Shown: positions 33,515 to 45,331 of the stretch, piece by piece | Numbering within the stretch: the first letter of the stretch is position 1 | Layout: the number at the start of each line of letters is the position of its first letter | Program-made: the position numbers and the translations under genes | The notes under the pieces: model-generated | What the model was told of the DNA's origin: nothing | The model's input: the letters and a program-made list of their open reading frames with translations, nothing else | Databases searched by the model: none | NCBI GenBank assembly: GCA_036785325.1 | Contig: JAXIVH010000014.1 | Span: 1,114,709 to 1,178,708 of the forward strand | Length of the DNA stretch: 64,000 nt | DNA from: Urophycis tenuis | Lineage: Eukaryota > Chordata > Actinopteri > Gadiformes > Phycidae | Direction: 5' to 3'

Positions 33515-34120
33515 AACAGATGTGGACTCTATTCTGGTATGTTCAGGCTACTTTCATATCATCCCTCCAGGGGTTTGTTCATAAATGAATCTCTTCATGA
33601 TATAGAATAAAATACATTGAGTTTTAGTTTTTAATGCAGCAGGATTAAAGAAGGTGAATATTGGTAAGTATTGGTCTGCTTTTTCAACATAACGATTAAA
33701 ACCCTTATAAACGGACTCAAAGCTGTGAGCCATCATGCACACCTGCAGATACTTGGAGCCCTTTTCAGTTCCTCTTTCATGACTTTGTGTGACTGCAGAT
33801 TGGGCCACAGGTTCCATAGATGACACCAAGGTCATGTCTTCACTTCCCTTAGCTTGATTAAAATGTTCTAATTCTCTTATGTATTTATTTGTTCACAAAT
33901 GTAGAGTAAATCTATTGAGCTGTGTCTTCACTTCCATGGATTAAGCAATAACATTTGCAAATAGAATCCATTATAAATATGCCATAAAACCTCTTCACTC
34001 TACCAAGTAGGTTCTCATGGACTACATTGAATCCCTCCAACAGGTCACAATAGGCCACGGAAAAAAATAAATATAATGTGTGTTTGTGTTTGTTAGGGTG
34101 TGCGACACACACTGTGCGTC
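33515..34120. other. conserved V-upstream arm, cluster D
   Basis: Non-coding, nearly identical to 13875-14480. Confidence 0.5.
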
Positions 34121-34180
34121 CAACAAGTATGACTTCAGTTCTGCCACAGAGTTTCAGTGTGGTGTGTCCGTACAAAAACC
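34121..34180 (-). pseudogene. relic J segment with 12-RSS remnant (relic 3)
   Basis: Nonamer 34172-34180, 12-bp spacer, heptamer CACTGAA (34153-34159); same decay as relics 1 and 2. Confidence 0.8.
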
Positions 34181-34311
34181 TCTGTGCTGTAAAGCGCTGC
34201 TTGGTCTCTCCTTGCTGTTCACTCACTCAGAGTTTAGTCCTTTCAATCAAACGTAGAACAACACAAACGGTCCAAACCTGGACCCTGTGTAAAGATTGAT
34301 TGAAGCTGATT

Positions 34312-34391
34312 GTAGTCCTCCTGTAGTGCTCCCTGTGTCTTCTCTTCCTCTGTCAGAGGGAACACTGCTGGATGCTCACAGTCCTGCTCGG
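34312..34391 (-). pseudogene. relic C-exon tail (relic 3)
   Basis: TVSIQQCSL then stop at 34355-34353. On the coding strand the C tail precedes the J relic, so this is a fusion of the end of one cluster with the middle of the next. Confidence 0.75.
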
Positions 34392-34690
34392 TAGCTCATT
34401 TGGATAAATGATGCTGGTAACGGCTGTTTTAGTGAAGCCAGTGGAGACAGCTATGATGGTTTGAGGACCCAGACTGATGTCGTCCAGTTAAATGCAACAC
34501 TTCTCAATGGCAGACAAACATACTTAGGGAGGGAAGTTTTATTTTCATTGATTAATTCAGAATCTTGCAGTCTCTAGCGGTTTTCTGCTCTATCTCTCTC
34601 TTTACAACTCTCAGATGTTAACTACAGCTTCGTTAACTTTCCCCTCGTTTATAGAAAAAAGAAGACTGAGGCGGGTCATGATCAAGCTGT
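34392..34690. other. spacer between relic 3 and cluster E
   Basis: Third copy of the ~300-bp spacer. Confidence 0.5.
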
Positions 34691-34696
34691 TTTATT
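34691..34696 (-). terminator. IgL cluster E polyadenylation signal
   Basis: AATAAA on the minus strand. Confidence 0.85.
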
Positions 34697-34858
34697 GAAC
34701 ACAGAGAAGCAAGAGACATTGTGAAGGGTTTAACTCAGTGCTGAAGCACATGATCCTGGATCTCAGGCCAACTAAGCTGCTAACAGGTTGCGTACTCTGC
34801 TCTATATTTCTCCTCATGTGGTCCTCCTGTACCGCTCCCTGTATCTTCTCTTCCTCTG

Positions 34859-35193
34859 TCAGATGGAGCACTGCTGGCTGCTCACACTCCTGCTCAGTGG
34901 GCTGCTGAGAGCAGAGTGGCTCACGTGGCAGGTGAAGGTGTGTCCTGAGCGCCACCTTGTGGAGGGCAGCGTGAGGACGCTGCTGAGGGTGTAGCTTCCA
35001 CCAGGCTGCCGCTGGGCCACGCCCGTCTGGACCTCCTCGCCCCCCACAGAGGCTCCGTCCTCGGTCCAGGACAGGGTGGCCCCGGCCGGGTGGAAGCCCT
35101 TAACCAGGCACACCAGGGCGGGACCCCCAAGCCCCGGGAGGGAAGGCTGGGGGGACACCATCAGCTCCAGACTGGGGGGAGACGGGGAACCAG
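34859..35193 (-). CDS. Ig light-chain constant exon, cluster E
   Basis: 335 bp, open, offset 3231 bp from cluster D. SPS at residues 3-5 and VAQRQPGGS, with Gln at position 61 where the other copies have Arg. All structural cysteines and the core Trp are retained. Confidence 0.93.
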
Positions 35194-35770
35194 CTGGGAG
35201 GAGGGAGGACAGAACATTTAGAAAAAATAATGTTTTAAAATGAACCGAGGTTCTCCAGAGCAGAACAAAAGGTTTATTAGACTGCAGTGAGTGATCATCA
35301 AAGGTTATTTTAAAATGTTGTGCATTAAGCAGGACTTTAGATGAGTTGTATTACAGAAGATGATATTGATGAGGGAACTTAGTCTTGTTGAGTTTAGTCA
35401 AAATACCCAATATACCATTACATGTATAAACGTTCCGACCACACTGTGGAAACATAATAGTTATAACCAGTGACTTTCATTTCGCATTTATCCCTCTTTA
35501 AGATTGGTCATTTTGATACAGTTGCATTATTTACATTAGACTAATTAATAAAAATAAAAATAAACTTTACACTAATAGTAAGTTAACAAAAAATGTTAAT
35601 AGCATTAAAATAATTATAACACAATAACGAATACAATAACAAAATCAAGCTGATAAACGGCTACAAAATAAATTGATAAATTCAACAAAAATCAAATAGA
35701 AAATTTAAAACAGGGTGAAATTAGTCATGGCAACATCAGCTTTATGTCAAAAAATGAATCACAAACTTAC

Positions 35771-35808
35771 CAAAAATGACTTCAGTTCCGCCACCAAAGC
35801 CAGCGTCT
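35771..35808 (-). CDS. IgL J segment, cluster E
   Basis: DAGFGGGTEVIF, identical to cluster C. Donor intact. Confidence 0.92.
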
Positions 35809-35836
35809 CACAGTGTTTTGTCTCCGTACAAAAACC
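35809..35836 (-). other. 12-RSS of J, cluster E
   Basis: Heptamer 35809-35815, 12-bp spacer, nonamer 35828-35836; consensus. Confidence 0.95.
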
Positions 35837-36035
35837 TCTGTGCTGTAAAGCACTGCTTGGTCTCTCCTTGCTCTTCACTCACTTGGAGTTTAGGCTTTTA
35901 AATCAAATATAGAACATCCCAAACGGTCCAAATCTGGACCCTGGGATTCCACCTGCTTCAGGGTGATTGGATGAGACAGAACTCAGTGACGGTGACTCAT
36001 TCCTCTGTCTTAAGTCATCTAAAATGTCTTTGGTA

Positions 36036-36074
36036 GGTTTTTGTACAGGCTCCAAACTGGACTGTACCACTGTG
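36036..36074 (-). other. 23-RSS of V, cluster E
   Basis: Heptamer 36068-36074, 23-bp spacer, nonamer 36036-36044; consensus. Confidence 0.95.
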
Positions 36075-36544
36075 GGCTGAACCAGCTGCATAAGCACAGT
36101 AGTATGTCGCCTCATCCTCAGCTTCAACACCGTTGATAAGCAGATACTGGGTATTGTCACTCCACGAACCAGAGTAGGTAAACCGACTGGGAACACCACT
36201 GGCAGGACTGCCTTGTGTATAAAGTAAGTACTTTGGAGGCGACCCACTCTTCTGCTGAACCCAGTGCAGTGTGTAGGTTCCACTTTGAGTACAGGAGATT
36301 TTGACATTGTCCCCTCTGTTCACAGAGAGGGTCCTCTCCTGGGTTAGAACGTAAGCCGCTTCCAAACCTGTTAACAAACACACAAGCAGATTGACAACAT
36401 GCAATGAGACACTGACTCGGTGCACAACGTGATGCCATGGACTACATCTGTGTTGGAGATAACCTGAGATAAGGTGTGTTTGTATTGGTCACCTTGCAGG
36501 GTCAGCACCAGAGCAGTGATGGTAAAAGTAGAAAAGGCCATCAT
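36075..36544 (-). CDS. IgL V segment with split leader, cluster E
   Basis: Leader exon 36544-36493 (MMAFSTFTITALVLTLQ) and V exon 36367-36075. CDR1 is QSGTYTLH, FR3 has FTYSGSWSDNTQY and INGVEAED (Glu for Gln). Germline CDR3 begins CAYAAGSA: the extra CDR3 cysteine of A-D has become Tyr. WVQQ is kept. Open and with canonical splice sites. Cluster G is almost identical. Confidence 0.93.
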
Positions 36545-36639
36545 GAGGTCCAAGGAGTGTGGACAGCAGACTGTGGGAGAGTAGCTGTGTGTTATCTTGA
36601 CAGTACTCTGCTGTTCTGTGCTCCATTCATTCTGCTCCC

Positions 36640-36748
36640 CATATAAAGAGTGCAGGGCTGATGGAGAGAAACAGCTCCACCTTTTCTCTGTTTGACTGGG
36701 ACTTCAACCACCCGACCATCAGAAGCAGCCTTCCTCTGACATTTGCAT
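36640..36748 (-). promoter_or_regulatory. V promoter, cluster E
   Basis: Octamer 36741-36748; TATA-like box 36640-36648, with one extra C beside it compared with other clusters. Confidence 0.85.
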
Positions 36749-37102
36749 AACAGATGTGGACTCTATTCTGGTATGTTCAGGCTACTTTCATATCATCCCT
36801 CCAGGGGTTTGTTCCTAAATGAACCTCTTCATGATATAGAATGAAATACATTGAGTTTTAGTTTTTAATACAGCAAGATTCAAGAAGGTGAATATTGGTA
36901 AGTATTGGTCTGCTTTTTCAACATAACAATTAAAATCCTTAGAAACGGACTCAAAGCTGTGAGCCATCATGTACCCCTGCAGATACTTGGAGCCCTTTTC
37001 ATCTCCCCTTTCATGACATTGTGTCCAGCAGAGGATTGTTTAATAGAGTGGTTGTAGTAATCTAGTTTCTAATTTTCATTGACACATTAAAACACTGTTT
37101 TA

Positions 37103-37106
<4 letters not shown>
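36749..37106. other. unit 2 right arm before the CT tract
   Basis: Non-coding V-upstream sequence, shared with unit 4. Confidence 0.5.

Positions 37107-37197
<91 letters not shown>
37107..37197. repeat. (CT)n microsatellite, unit 2
   Basis: Pure CT tract at the place where units 1 and 3 have a degenerate one. Confidence 0.97.
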
Positions 37198-37198
<1 letters not shown>

Positions 37199-37606
37199 AT
37201 TATATGTATAACAATAACCCATTGAAAAAAACATGATTTCAAGCAGCCTAAGACTTGAGAACAATGTGATGAGCTAAATGGTCCATCTGGTGGTTGACAT
37301 CAGACGCGTCTTCCGAAGGCTACAGTGATCGATTGTTCGGAACAATCAAACAAAGCGTAGGCCTATATATCCTACATGTGGAGTGACGTGTTGTTCACTA
37401 CATGTCCAGGTGCTGAAATGACTGAGGATGACGGAGCACAGTATAGAAATGTGGAGAACTATGGCTACCTGTAGATGGCAGCAAAGCGTTATGTCTGGTT
37501 GCCACTGGATTTGTAGAGGAAGCAAAATATACTTTATTTATTGTATTTTACTCATGTTTTATATCTTGTTTTATATCTTTCTGTAGTGCTCATTCACAAG
37601 TCATAT
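37198..37606. other. spacer between the CT tract and gypsy 5' LTR, unit 2
   Basis: Non-coding, nothing recognised. It is missing from units 1 and 3 together with the gypsy 5' part, so one deletion removed both. Confidence 0.55.
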
Positions 37607-37821
37607 TGTAGTGACTACATTATGGGTTCGTGTTCCCCTCTTACTGTGAGGGATCTAGTGGGAGGGAACCGGCTATGAGACACGGAGTCTAGGGGGACTG
37701 TTATGCTGTTGCACTGTCGTTCTTCCCACGCACTGAGAGTGATTGGTCTGCTGTGGTTTTTCAATTAAAACTAAAAGTTATTGTTACGTTGCCTACGTCC
37801 TCCTTTTCCTCTGGCACCACA
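37607..37821 (+). repeat. gypsy 5' LTR, unit 2
   Basis: 215 bp, TGTAGTGACTAC...GGCACCACA. It differs from its own 3' LTR at several sites, so the insertion is not recent. Confidence 0.93.
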
Positions 37822-38108
37822 CTGGTGACCCCGACGTGGGTTTCTTATTAGGGACCGAGCCTGTGAAACAGGACGAAGGTCCCTTTTGTTTTTGATGCGT
37901 TTATTGATCATTATTATTTCTAGGAACTTTGAGGTTGATTTGCACTATCTGAACATATACGAAAACTCAATTTTTTCTGGCAAAGTTGTCAGGCCTGGTG
38001 AAAAATTTTATATTTTATGCGTCACGTTCATGTCACACACTGGAAAGACCTCTAGTTATTTGTTTGTTTACAAAAAAACCGCGCAAGCGAACACTGCAAT
38101 TGGGCGAC

Positions 38109-38400
38109 ATGTCCGGCCGAGGAAGACGTTCACAGCGGCAGACATCACCGTCTCCTGTCAGGGAGATGCGGGACGTGCGCACCCCCACTCTCAAGCTACC
38201 AGAGTTCTGGGACTCCACGCCTGCGGCATGGTTCGCTATTAATAGTAGAGGCGCATTTCAACAAGAGCAACGTTACCGACCACGACGACCGGTACAACCA
38301 TGCTGTGGCTATGCTGGGCAGCTTCACCGCAGCGCGTGTGGTGGGGTTTCTGTCTGACCCCCCCCCCCCCCCCCCACAATAAACAAATATGAGCGCCTCA
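38109..38400 (+). pseudogene. gypsy gag N-terminal remnant, unit 2
   Basis: ATG at 38109 gives MSGRGRRSQRQTSPSPV, then TPTLKLPEFWDSTPAAWFA, a fish gypsy gag-like opening. A small insertion (TTAATAG) stops it at 38242, where unit 4's copy stays open. A poly-C run (38359-38376) also disturbs the frame. Confidence 0.7.
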
Positions 38401-41093
38401 AGGCCCTGTATGCAGGGGGAGGCGGTCTACAGCGGGTTGTCCAACACGCTCGCCGAGAGCAACCAGTACCTTCAGCTGCTCGCAGAATTCCCTGACCTAA
38501 CTAAGCCCTCCTTCTCCACGCCCACGGTGAAGCACGGAGTGGAGCACCACATCGAGACCAATGGGCCTCCCCTCCACGCCAGGGCCAGGCGCCTCAACCC
38601 GGAGAAGCTATCCGTCGCCAGGCAGAGTTTGCGCACATGGAGCAGGTGGGCATCGTTCGGCGCTCAAACAGCCCCTGGGTTGTCCCCCCTGTACATCGTC
38701 CCTAAGCCAGACGGTGGGTGGCGCCCATGTGGGGACTACCGCCGCCTCAATGACGCATCCAAGCCTGACCGCTACCCGGTCCCGCATATCCAGGATTTTT
38801 CGGCGCACCTGGCGGGCAGACGCGTCTTCCCCAAGGTAAACCTCGTACGGCGGTACCATCAGGTGCCGGTGCACCCAGAGGACGTCCCTAAGACGGCCGT
38901 TGTCACCCCCATCGGGCTCTTCGATTTACTTCGGATGCCCTTCGGCCTGAGGAACGCGACGCAGACCTTCCAACGCCTAATGCACTCGGTGCTCCAGGAC
39001 CTGCCCTTCGTCTTCGTCTACTTGCATGACATCCTTGTCGCGAGCACCACGGAAGAGCAGCACCTGTGCCACCTCCGGACCCTCTTCACGCAGCTCAGCC
39101 ATCATGGGCTGATTATCAATACGGCAAAGTGTGAGTTCAGACGGGACACCCTTGACTGTCTCGGGCACCAGGTCTCCGCAGAGGGTGTGATTCCCCTCCC
39201 CTCGAAGGTGGAAGCTGTTGCAGCCTTCCCGCGCCCCTGCACAGTCAGCGAGCTCAAGGGGTTCATCGGGATGGTGACCTTTTACTATCGTTTCCTCCGC
39301 CACATAGCTCACATCCTGCAACCGCTGTACGAGGCCCTGCAGGGCAAGACTCTGAAGCAACCGGTCGACTGGACGGCGGAACGTGTCAAGGCCTTCCAGG
39401 ACACCGAGGCGGCCCTGGCCCGCGCGGCCATGTTGGCCCACCCCTCACCCTCTGCGCCCACTGCTCTCACCACGGACGCATCGGACTTTGCCGTGGGGGG
39501 CGGTGTACGAGCGGTGGGTTGGGGATGCCCGGCAGCCACTCGCGTTCTCCGGCCGCCCAGCTGTCTCCCAGAGAGCGCAGGTACAGCACCTTCGACAGGG
39601 AGCTCCTCAGGCTGTGGCTCGCGGTCAGACACTTCCGTTTTTTTACTGGAATGCCGCGAGTTTACAGCCTACGACGTGGACCGCAAGCCGCTCACACACG
39701 CCATGTCCAAGGCGGCGGAGCCGTGGTCCGACCGCCAGCAGCGCCAACTCGCCTACATATCCGAGTTCACCACGGACATCCCGCACGTGGCTGGGAAGTC
39801 CAACGTGGTCGCGGATTGCCTCTCCAGGGCGGTGGTCGGTGCGGTCCAGCTGGACTTGGACTGCTCCCGCATGGCTGTGGATCAGGCCACCGACCCCTCC
39901 GTCCAAGCTCTAAAGTCATCGGACACGGGGCTGCGCCTGGAGGAGGTGCTCTTCAGTGATACGGGGGGCCACGCTCCTGTGCGACGTTTCCACGGGGCAG
40001 CCAAGACCTGTGGTCCCTGCCAACTGGAGACGCCCTGTCTTTGACTCGGTAAACGGCTTATCGCACCCGGGTAGGAAACCCTCCTCACGGCTGGTGTCAG
40101 GGAAGTTCATCTGGCACGGGCTCAAGAGGGATGTGAGGGCCTGGGTCGACACTCGCGCTGCCTGCCAACGCGCCAAAGTGCATCGCCATGTCAAGGCCCC
40201 CCTGGTATGGTTCTCGGTGCCCGAGCGGAGGTTCGACCATGTCAACGTGGACCTGGTGGGACCCCTGCCCCCCTCGCATGGCTTCACCTACCTCTTTACC
40301 ACGGGGGACAGGACGACGCGCTGGCCGGAGGCAGTCCCGCTCTCCTCAACGACAGCCCCCGACCTGGCCCGGGGCGTCCATCGCGGTGTGGGTCTCCCGT
40401 TGCGGCCCTCCTGCTGATCTCTCCTCTGACCGTGGCCCGCAGTTTACTTCAGAGCTGTGGGCGGAGGTGGCGCAGAATCTGGGGGGTCAAGCTACACCGC
40501 ACCACCGCCTACCACCCGCAGGCGAACGGACTTGGTGAGCGCTTTCATCGCTCCGTGAAGGCCGCCCCTCGAGCCGGCCTCACGGACGGCAACTGGCTCG
40601 ACACACTGCCGTGGGTCACGCTGGGGCTCAGGACAGCGCCCAAAGAGGACCTCCGGTCATCGTCGGCCGAGCTGCTGGACAGCGCCAGGGCCTTCGCCCC
40701 GGTCCCGACCACGCAGCATGGCGTCCCTGCTTCGCGGGTACCCACGGAGCCGCAGTCGGCGGGTTCCGTTTTTCGTCCGCCACGACGACCACAGGTCTCC
40801 GCTGCTTCCTTCACTATGATGGACCCTTCCGTGTCATCGAGGCAGGGGCCAAGAATTTCATGGTTGACGTGGCTGGTAAGCCTGAGTGTGTGTCTGTCGA
40901 TCGCCTCAAACCGGCTCACTTAGACCTTGAAGTGCCCCCTGACTCGGCCATGCCACAGCGCAGGGGCCGCCCCCGTGTCCATGCCCCCCCCTGCCACGCC
41001 GTGGACGTCCCCCCCTCCGAATCCTACGAGCCCCCGCAGCTTGCGGCCCTCCGGTCGTCGCTGCTCCCCGCACCGCTCAACAAGGGGATGTGA
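38389..41093 (+). pseudogene. gypsy pol (RT, RNase H, integrase), unit 2
   Basis: The open stretch 38389-40044 starts in gag-derived sequence and continues through LLAEFPDLTKPSFSTPTVKH, PDGGWRPCGDYRRLNDASKP, RT palm, connection and part of RNase H. The first catalytic Asp region reads FPKVNLVRRYHQ (Asn for Asp) and the YxDD box reads YLHD. RNase H is frameshifted near 39510. The integrase core (DHVNVDLVGPLP) and the later HPQANGLGERFHRS motif are in different frames. A deletion near 40678 removes the segment encoding FGQPLRVPG that units 1 and 3 keep. Inactive. Confidence 0.87.
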
Positions 41094-41212
41094 TGGACGA
41101 GGTCACGCCTCCGCCCGCACCCCCTGACTTTGCCTACAGTCGTGGAGGCCGGGCCATACGCCCTCCTCGCCGCGGGGATTTTGAGTATTGAGGTGAACCC
41201 TGGGGGGGCTGG

Positions 41213-41427
41213 TGTAGTGACTACATTATGGGGTCGTGTTCCCCTCTTACTGTGAGGGATCTAGTGGGAGGGAACGGGCTATGAGACACGGGGTCTAGGG
41301 GGACTGTTATGCGGTTGCACTGTCGTTCTTCCCACGCACTGAGAGTGATTGGTCTGCTGTGGTTTTTCAATTAAAACTAAACGTTATTGTTATGTTGCCT
41401 ACGTCCTCCTTTTCCTCCGGCACTACA
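41213..41427 (+). repeat. gypsy 3' LTR, unit 2
   Basis: 215 bp, TGTAGTGACTAC...GGCACTACA; its outer edge is the unit boundary. Confidence 0.93.
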
Positions 41428-43092
41428 AGAGCATACATAAGTGACAACCTCTGAATTAGTAAGAAATTCCAAAAGATCTGTAGGGAAGTTTGAACGAATG
41501 TTTGGATGTTTGAATGAGCAAATGAGAAAACAATGGAGTAGAGTAGCGCCACCAAGCTTGTATTATTATTTGACCTGTAATTATTTGTTCATTATTGGTA
41601 ACCTTTCTTTCTTTACTCCACTATAGACATTGCAGTCACGTGACTGAGACCAGATCAGACTTAAATATGACTTAGACTTGACTATTCTTTGCACGGTGTT
41701 ATACTACATTTGATCTATTTGAAGGTAGAGAACAATAACGGAGCATAGCCAATACAAAACGTCCATTCTGGAAAAGCACTTGTGGTAGCAGACTAATTGT
41801 ATCTTACAGTGGATTTCTGCAGTTTACTATTTTTCTGCAATTTTCAACACTTATGAGACTCAAACGAAACCGTTTTTAGATGAAAAAAGCATGGGGTTAA
41901 TTTACACCGTAAATATGGTTTACCGCTTTGTGCCACTAGGTGGTGCTGTTTTGTGGAATAATATAGAATTAACTAAGACTTGCACAATATAATAAGCAAA
42001 ACGTGACATATGATGTATGATTTTTTTTTAAAAGACCAGGTATGTATGAGCCACGACAACCAATTTTACCCACCCTGAAGCTCCAGAAATGTTATACACA
42101 TTATTATATATTTTAGTGAAGAGATTTTTACAAGCCTGCAGGATGAAGTTGTTCAGCCAGTCGTACACTATGTTTTAGGTGGTGATAGGCTTTGTCTCTC
42201 TGGCTAGTGCCAAAAATACAATTTAGAGCCACCACTGTAACTAATGTGGGATTAGCTTTGTGAATAATGAATTCACTATTTACTACCACTTTACTAATGC
42301 TTCAAAGCTCGTCTAAACTGCTACGGATAGAGGAACCTGAGATGTGGCCTCAGGGTCATAAAATCTATGTATCATTTATTCAAAGTGTTCACATTTTGCG
42401 AAGCATGACATACTTTCCGCCAAAGTGCCAGTTGTATTGCTCATGTGTTGACGACAGCAGTGTGGTCTCTGTCTCCACTAGTCCATATGGTATCAGACAC
42501 AGGTTGTTGTGGCCATAGTGGCTTACTGATGATCAAGTGGGTGTTCAGAAGGTTGCTAAACTCCAGGTTTCTGTTTTTCCTCCTATTCCATTGTGGCGCC
42601 ACTGCTGCTGCAGCCTCCGACAAGGATGTCCATCGTAGAGTTTGGAGGCCGAAGGTCACAAGGTCAGCTCCCCTCACTTGGTATTTGGATAAACAGATCA
42701 GAAGACATTGTCAGCTATGGGAGCTCAGGCCCTCAACAACAAACTCATGGAGGTGGAGCTGAAAGGCCCAGGTACGGTTGATGTGGAGCTGCAAGGTATG
42801 GTTGATGTGGAGCCGAATGGTATGGGTCTAGGTGGAGCTGAGGGGCCCGTTATGTTTGACGTGGTGTTGAAAAGCCCTGGTATTGGTCTAGGTGGAGCTG
42901 AGGCGCCCTGGCATGGTTGATGTGGAGCTGATGGCCCTGTTATGGGCCGCGTCCTGGTGATCAGGGGGCACTTGATGGGCCGAATGGCCCATATGTTCAA
43001 TTGCTAGCTGCCTGTTTATCTAAGCTTTGCATTTACTGTATTTCCAGGAGCGTCTGACCGCTAGAGGCTTCAGGGCACAAACACCCCTGAGG

Positions 43093-43094
<2 letters not shown>
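41428..43094. other. Unit 3 left arm with empty L2 site
   Basis: Matches unit 2's left arm closely, including absence of the L2 and of the A/T segment before AATTTTCAACAC. Non-coding. Confidence 0.7.

Positions 43095-43149
<55 letters not shown>
43095..43149. repeat. (GT)n microsatellite, unit 3
   Basis: Longest of the four GT tracts. Confidence 0.95.
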
Positions 43150-43155
<6 letters not shown>

Positions 43156-43362
43156 CCTGCCCCTTTATCGTTTGACTGAACAGGCCGCAACACGCATGAT
43201 TGAATGTAACAAGGAAGTGTTTGCAGTGGGTGGCGTAACCAAATGAGCATCTGTGTGGCTCAAATGGACACATTTGCTGTGCCATAAGAGGAGAAAAGAA
43301 GGCACACGGCCACCCGCCGTGCTGTTGGTAACGTACGGGCTCCCGTAGAGGGATTCTTTCAG

Positions 43363-43639
43363 GTCAAAGTGTGCTTGCCTGCAGCTGGAGAGGGATTATC
43401 TGCAGGTCTTGCAGGCTGGGGCTGAGCTCAGGCTGGGCTTTCTCTGTCCACCCGTCACAGTTGGGCTCTGGGGCTCCATCGACTCAGACCAGCTGCTGGA
43501 ATGCGGGGCGATCGTTAGACTCTCGTCAAATCGTAGGCGTGAACTCTGGGGAGTTCACATGCATCTGCAGAGAATGGCGATAGACTACATGAGGACTAAA
43601 GGAGATATTGATTTACCTTTTAGTTGTTCGGTTTCTTAG
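43363..43639 (+). pseudogene. possible captured exon, open (unit 3)
   Basis: Same open frame as in unit 2, with CAG at the codon that is TAG in units 1 and 4; VHMHLQRM replaces VHVHLQRM. Confidence 0.3.
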
Positions 43640-44017
43640 TACAAACAAACACAGTGGAACAAGTTGTGGTTAAAGGGTTTCTCGTTGTTAAAATGACCTA
43701 GCATTAGCACATTGGCACATTCTGTCACCGTTTGTACAAAAGTTTGCATGAATAAAGATAATGAAAATAATCAAATGCAGAATGCAGAATTGATTACTTT
43801 TGTATACCAAGTGAATATGTGTCCCAAATATACTGTGTGTGTGACAAATGTGGAGCATCACTGTGATTCAGTTAATGGACATTTGCGTCTCAGTTGTGTC
43901 AAGCCTTTTTTTGATATTGGTGTGACTTTAAACACAGTATAGAGACACACATTTTGTCCTTGTCAAAATTGATTGAAAGCATTTAAAAGACTCTGAGACA
44001 TGTCATGATCAAGCTGT

Positions 44018-44023
44018 TTTATT
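44018..44023 (-). terminator. IgL cluster F polyadenylation signal
   Basis: AATAAA on the minus strand. Confidence 0.85.
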
Positions 44024-44185
44024 GAACACAGAGAAGCAGGAAACATTGTGAAGGGTTTCACTCAGCGATGAAGCACATGATCCTGGATCTCAGGCCAACT
44101 AAGCTGCTAACAGGTTGCGTACTCTGCTCTATATTTCTCCTCATGTGGTCCTCCTGTACCGCTCCCTGTATCTTCTCTTCCTCTG

Positions 44186-44520
44186 TCAGATGGAGCACTG
44201 CTGGCTGCTCACACTCCTGCTCAGTGGGCTGCTGAGAGCAGAGTGGCTCACGTGGCAGGTGAAGGTGTGTCCTGAGCGCCACCTTGTGGAGGGCAGCGTG
44301 AGGATGCTGCTGAGGGTGTAGCTTCCACCAGGCTGCAGCCGGGCCACGCCCGTCTGGACCTCCTCGCCCCCCACAGAGGCTCCGTCCTCGGTCCAGGACA
44401 GGGTGGCCCCGGCCGGGTGGAAGCCCTTAACCAGGCACACCAGGGCGGGACCCCCGAGCCCCGGGAGGGAAGGCTGGGGGGACACCATCAGCTCCAGACT
44501 GGGGGGAGACGGGGAACCAG
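44186..44520 (-). CDS. Ig light-chain constant exon, cluster F
   Basis: 335 bp, open. RLQPGGSYTLSSILTLPS, with Ile for Val73 and the RLQ shared with cluster C. Structural Cys and Trp are retained. The J-C intron (about 546 bp) is the most diverged of the seven and is closer in sequence to those of A and B than to C-E. Confidence 0.93.
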
Positions 44521-45066
44521 CTGGGAGGAGGAAGGACAGAAGATTTAGAAAAAATAACGTTTTAAAATGAACCAAGGTTCTCCAGAGCAGAACAGAAGGT
44601 TTATTAGACTGCAGACTTCAAAGGTTATTTTAAAGTGTTTTGCATTAAGCAGGACTTTAGAGGGGTTGTATTACAGAAGTTGATATTGAAGAAGGAACTT
44701 TGTCTTGTTGAGCTTAGTCAAAACATCCATAATTCCATAATATGTACAAAAGTTATGTCCAGGCTGTGGGAGCATCATTGTTCTAATCATGTAAGAGTGA
44801 CTTTCTTTTCCTATTTAGCCACTTTAACCTAATTGTAAGACTAATTAGTCAAAGTAAAAAAAGTAGACACTCATCATAATTGATCTAAATAGATAATAGC
44901 ATTAAAATAATTGTAACCCAAGGATGTATATAAAAACAAAATCAGGCCCGAAAAGGATACAAATAAATGGCTAAAATCAATAAAAATTGTGATCAAAAAT
45001 CAAATACAGGCTTAAATGAGTAATGGAAATATCAGCTTTTTGTAAAATAATGAATGTCAAACTTAC

Positions 45067-45104
45067 CAAAAACGATTTCAGTTCCGCCACCAAAGGGGTA
45101 GTCT
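45067..45104 (-). CDS. IgL J segment, cluster F
   Basis: DYPFGGGTEIVF: distinct at both ends of the motif (DYP, EIV). Donor intact. Confidence 0.92.
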
Positions 45105-45132
45105 CACAGTGTTTTGTCTCCGTACAAAAACC
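45105..45132 (-). other. 12-RSS of J, cluster F
   Basis: Heptamer 45105-45111, 12-bp spacer, nonamer 45124-45132; consensus. Confidence 0.95.
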
Positions 45133-45331
45133 TCTGTGCTGTAAAGCACTGCTTGGTCTCTCCTTGCTCTTCACTCACTTTGAATTTAAGCTTTTAAATC
45201 AAATATAGAACATTCCAAACAGTCCAAATCTGGACCCTGGGTTTTAACCTGCTTCAGGGTGATTGGATGAGACAGAACTCAGTGACGGTGACTCATTCCT
45301 CTCTCCTAGGTCATCCCAAATGTCTTTGGTA

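Larger units (their letters stand above)
25660..41427. repeat. Tandem duplication unit 2 (IgL clusters C, D, E)
   Basis: Starts with AGAGCATACATAAGTGACAA directly after the LTR of unit 1. No L2 insertion in the left arm. It holds three clusters separated by collapsed relics, then a gypsy element with both LTRs. Confidence 0.85.
37607..41427 (+). mobile_element. Ty3/gypsy element with both LTRs (unit 2)
   Basis: 3821 bp, LTR to LTR. The primer-binding site TGGTGACCCCGACGTG (37823-37838) matches the 3' end of tRNA-Trp. A gag N-terminus follows, then an internal deletion jumps from gag to the pre-RT part of pol. The protease and gag C-terminus are absent. Pol order RT-RNase H-integrase is the Ty3/gypsy order. 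The flanks (TCATAT on the left, AGAGCATA on the right) show no target-site duplication. Confidence 0.92.

Noticed and set aside
37607..41427. Endogenous retrovirus, because of the tRNA-Trp primer site
   Set aside because: The RT-RNase H-integrase sequence is Ty3/gypsy-like, the LTRs are only 215 bp, and no envelope frame is present.
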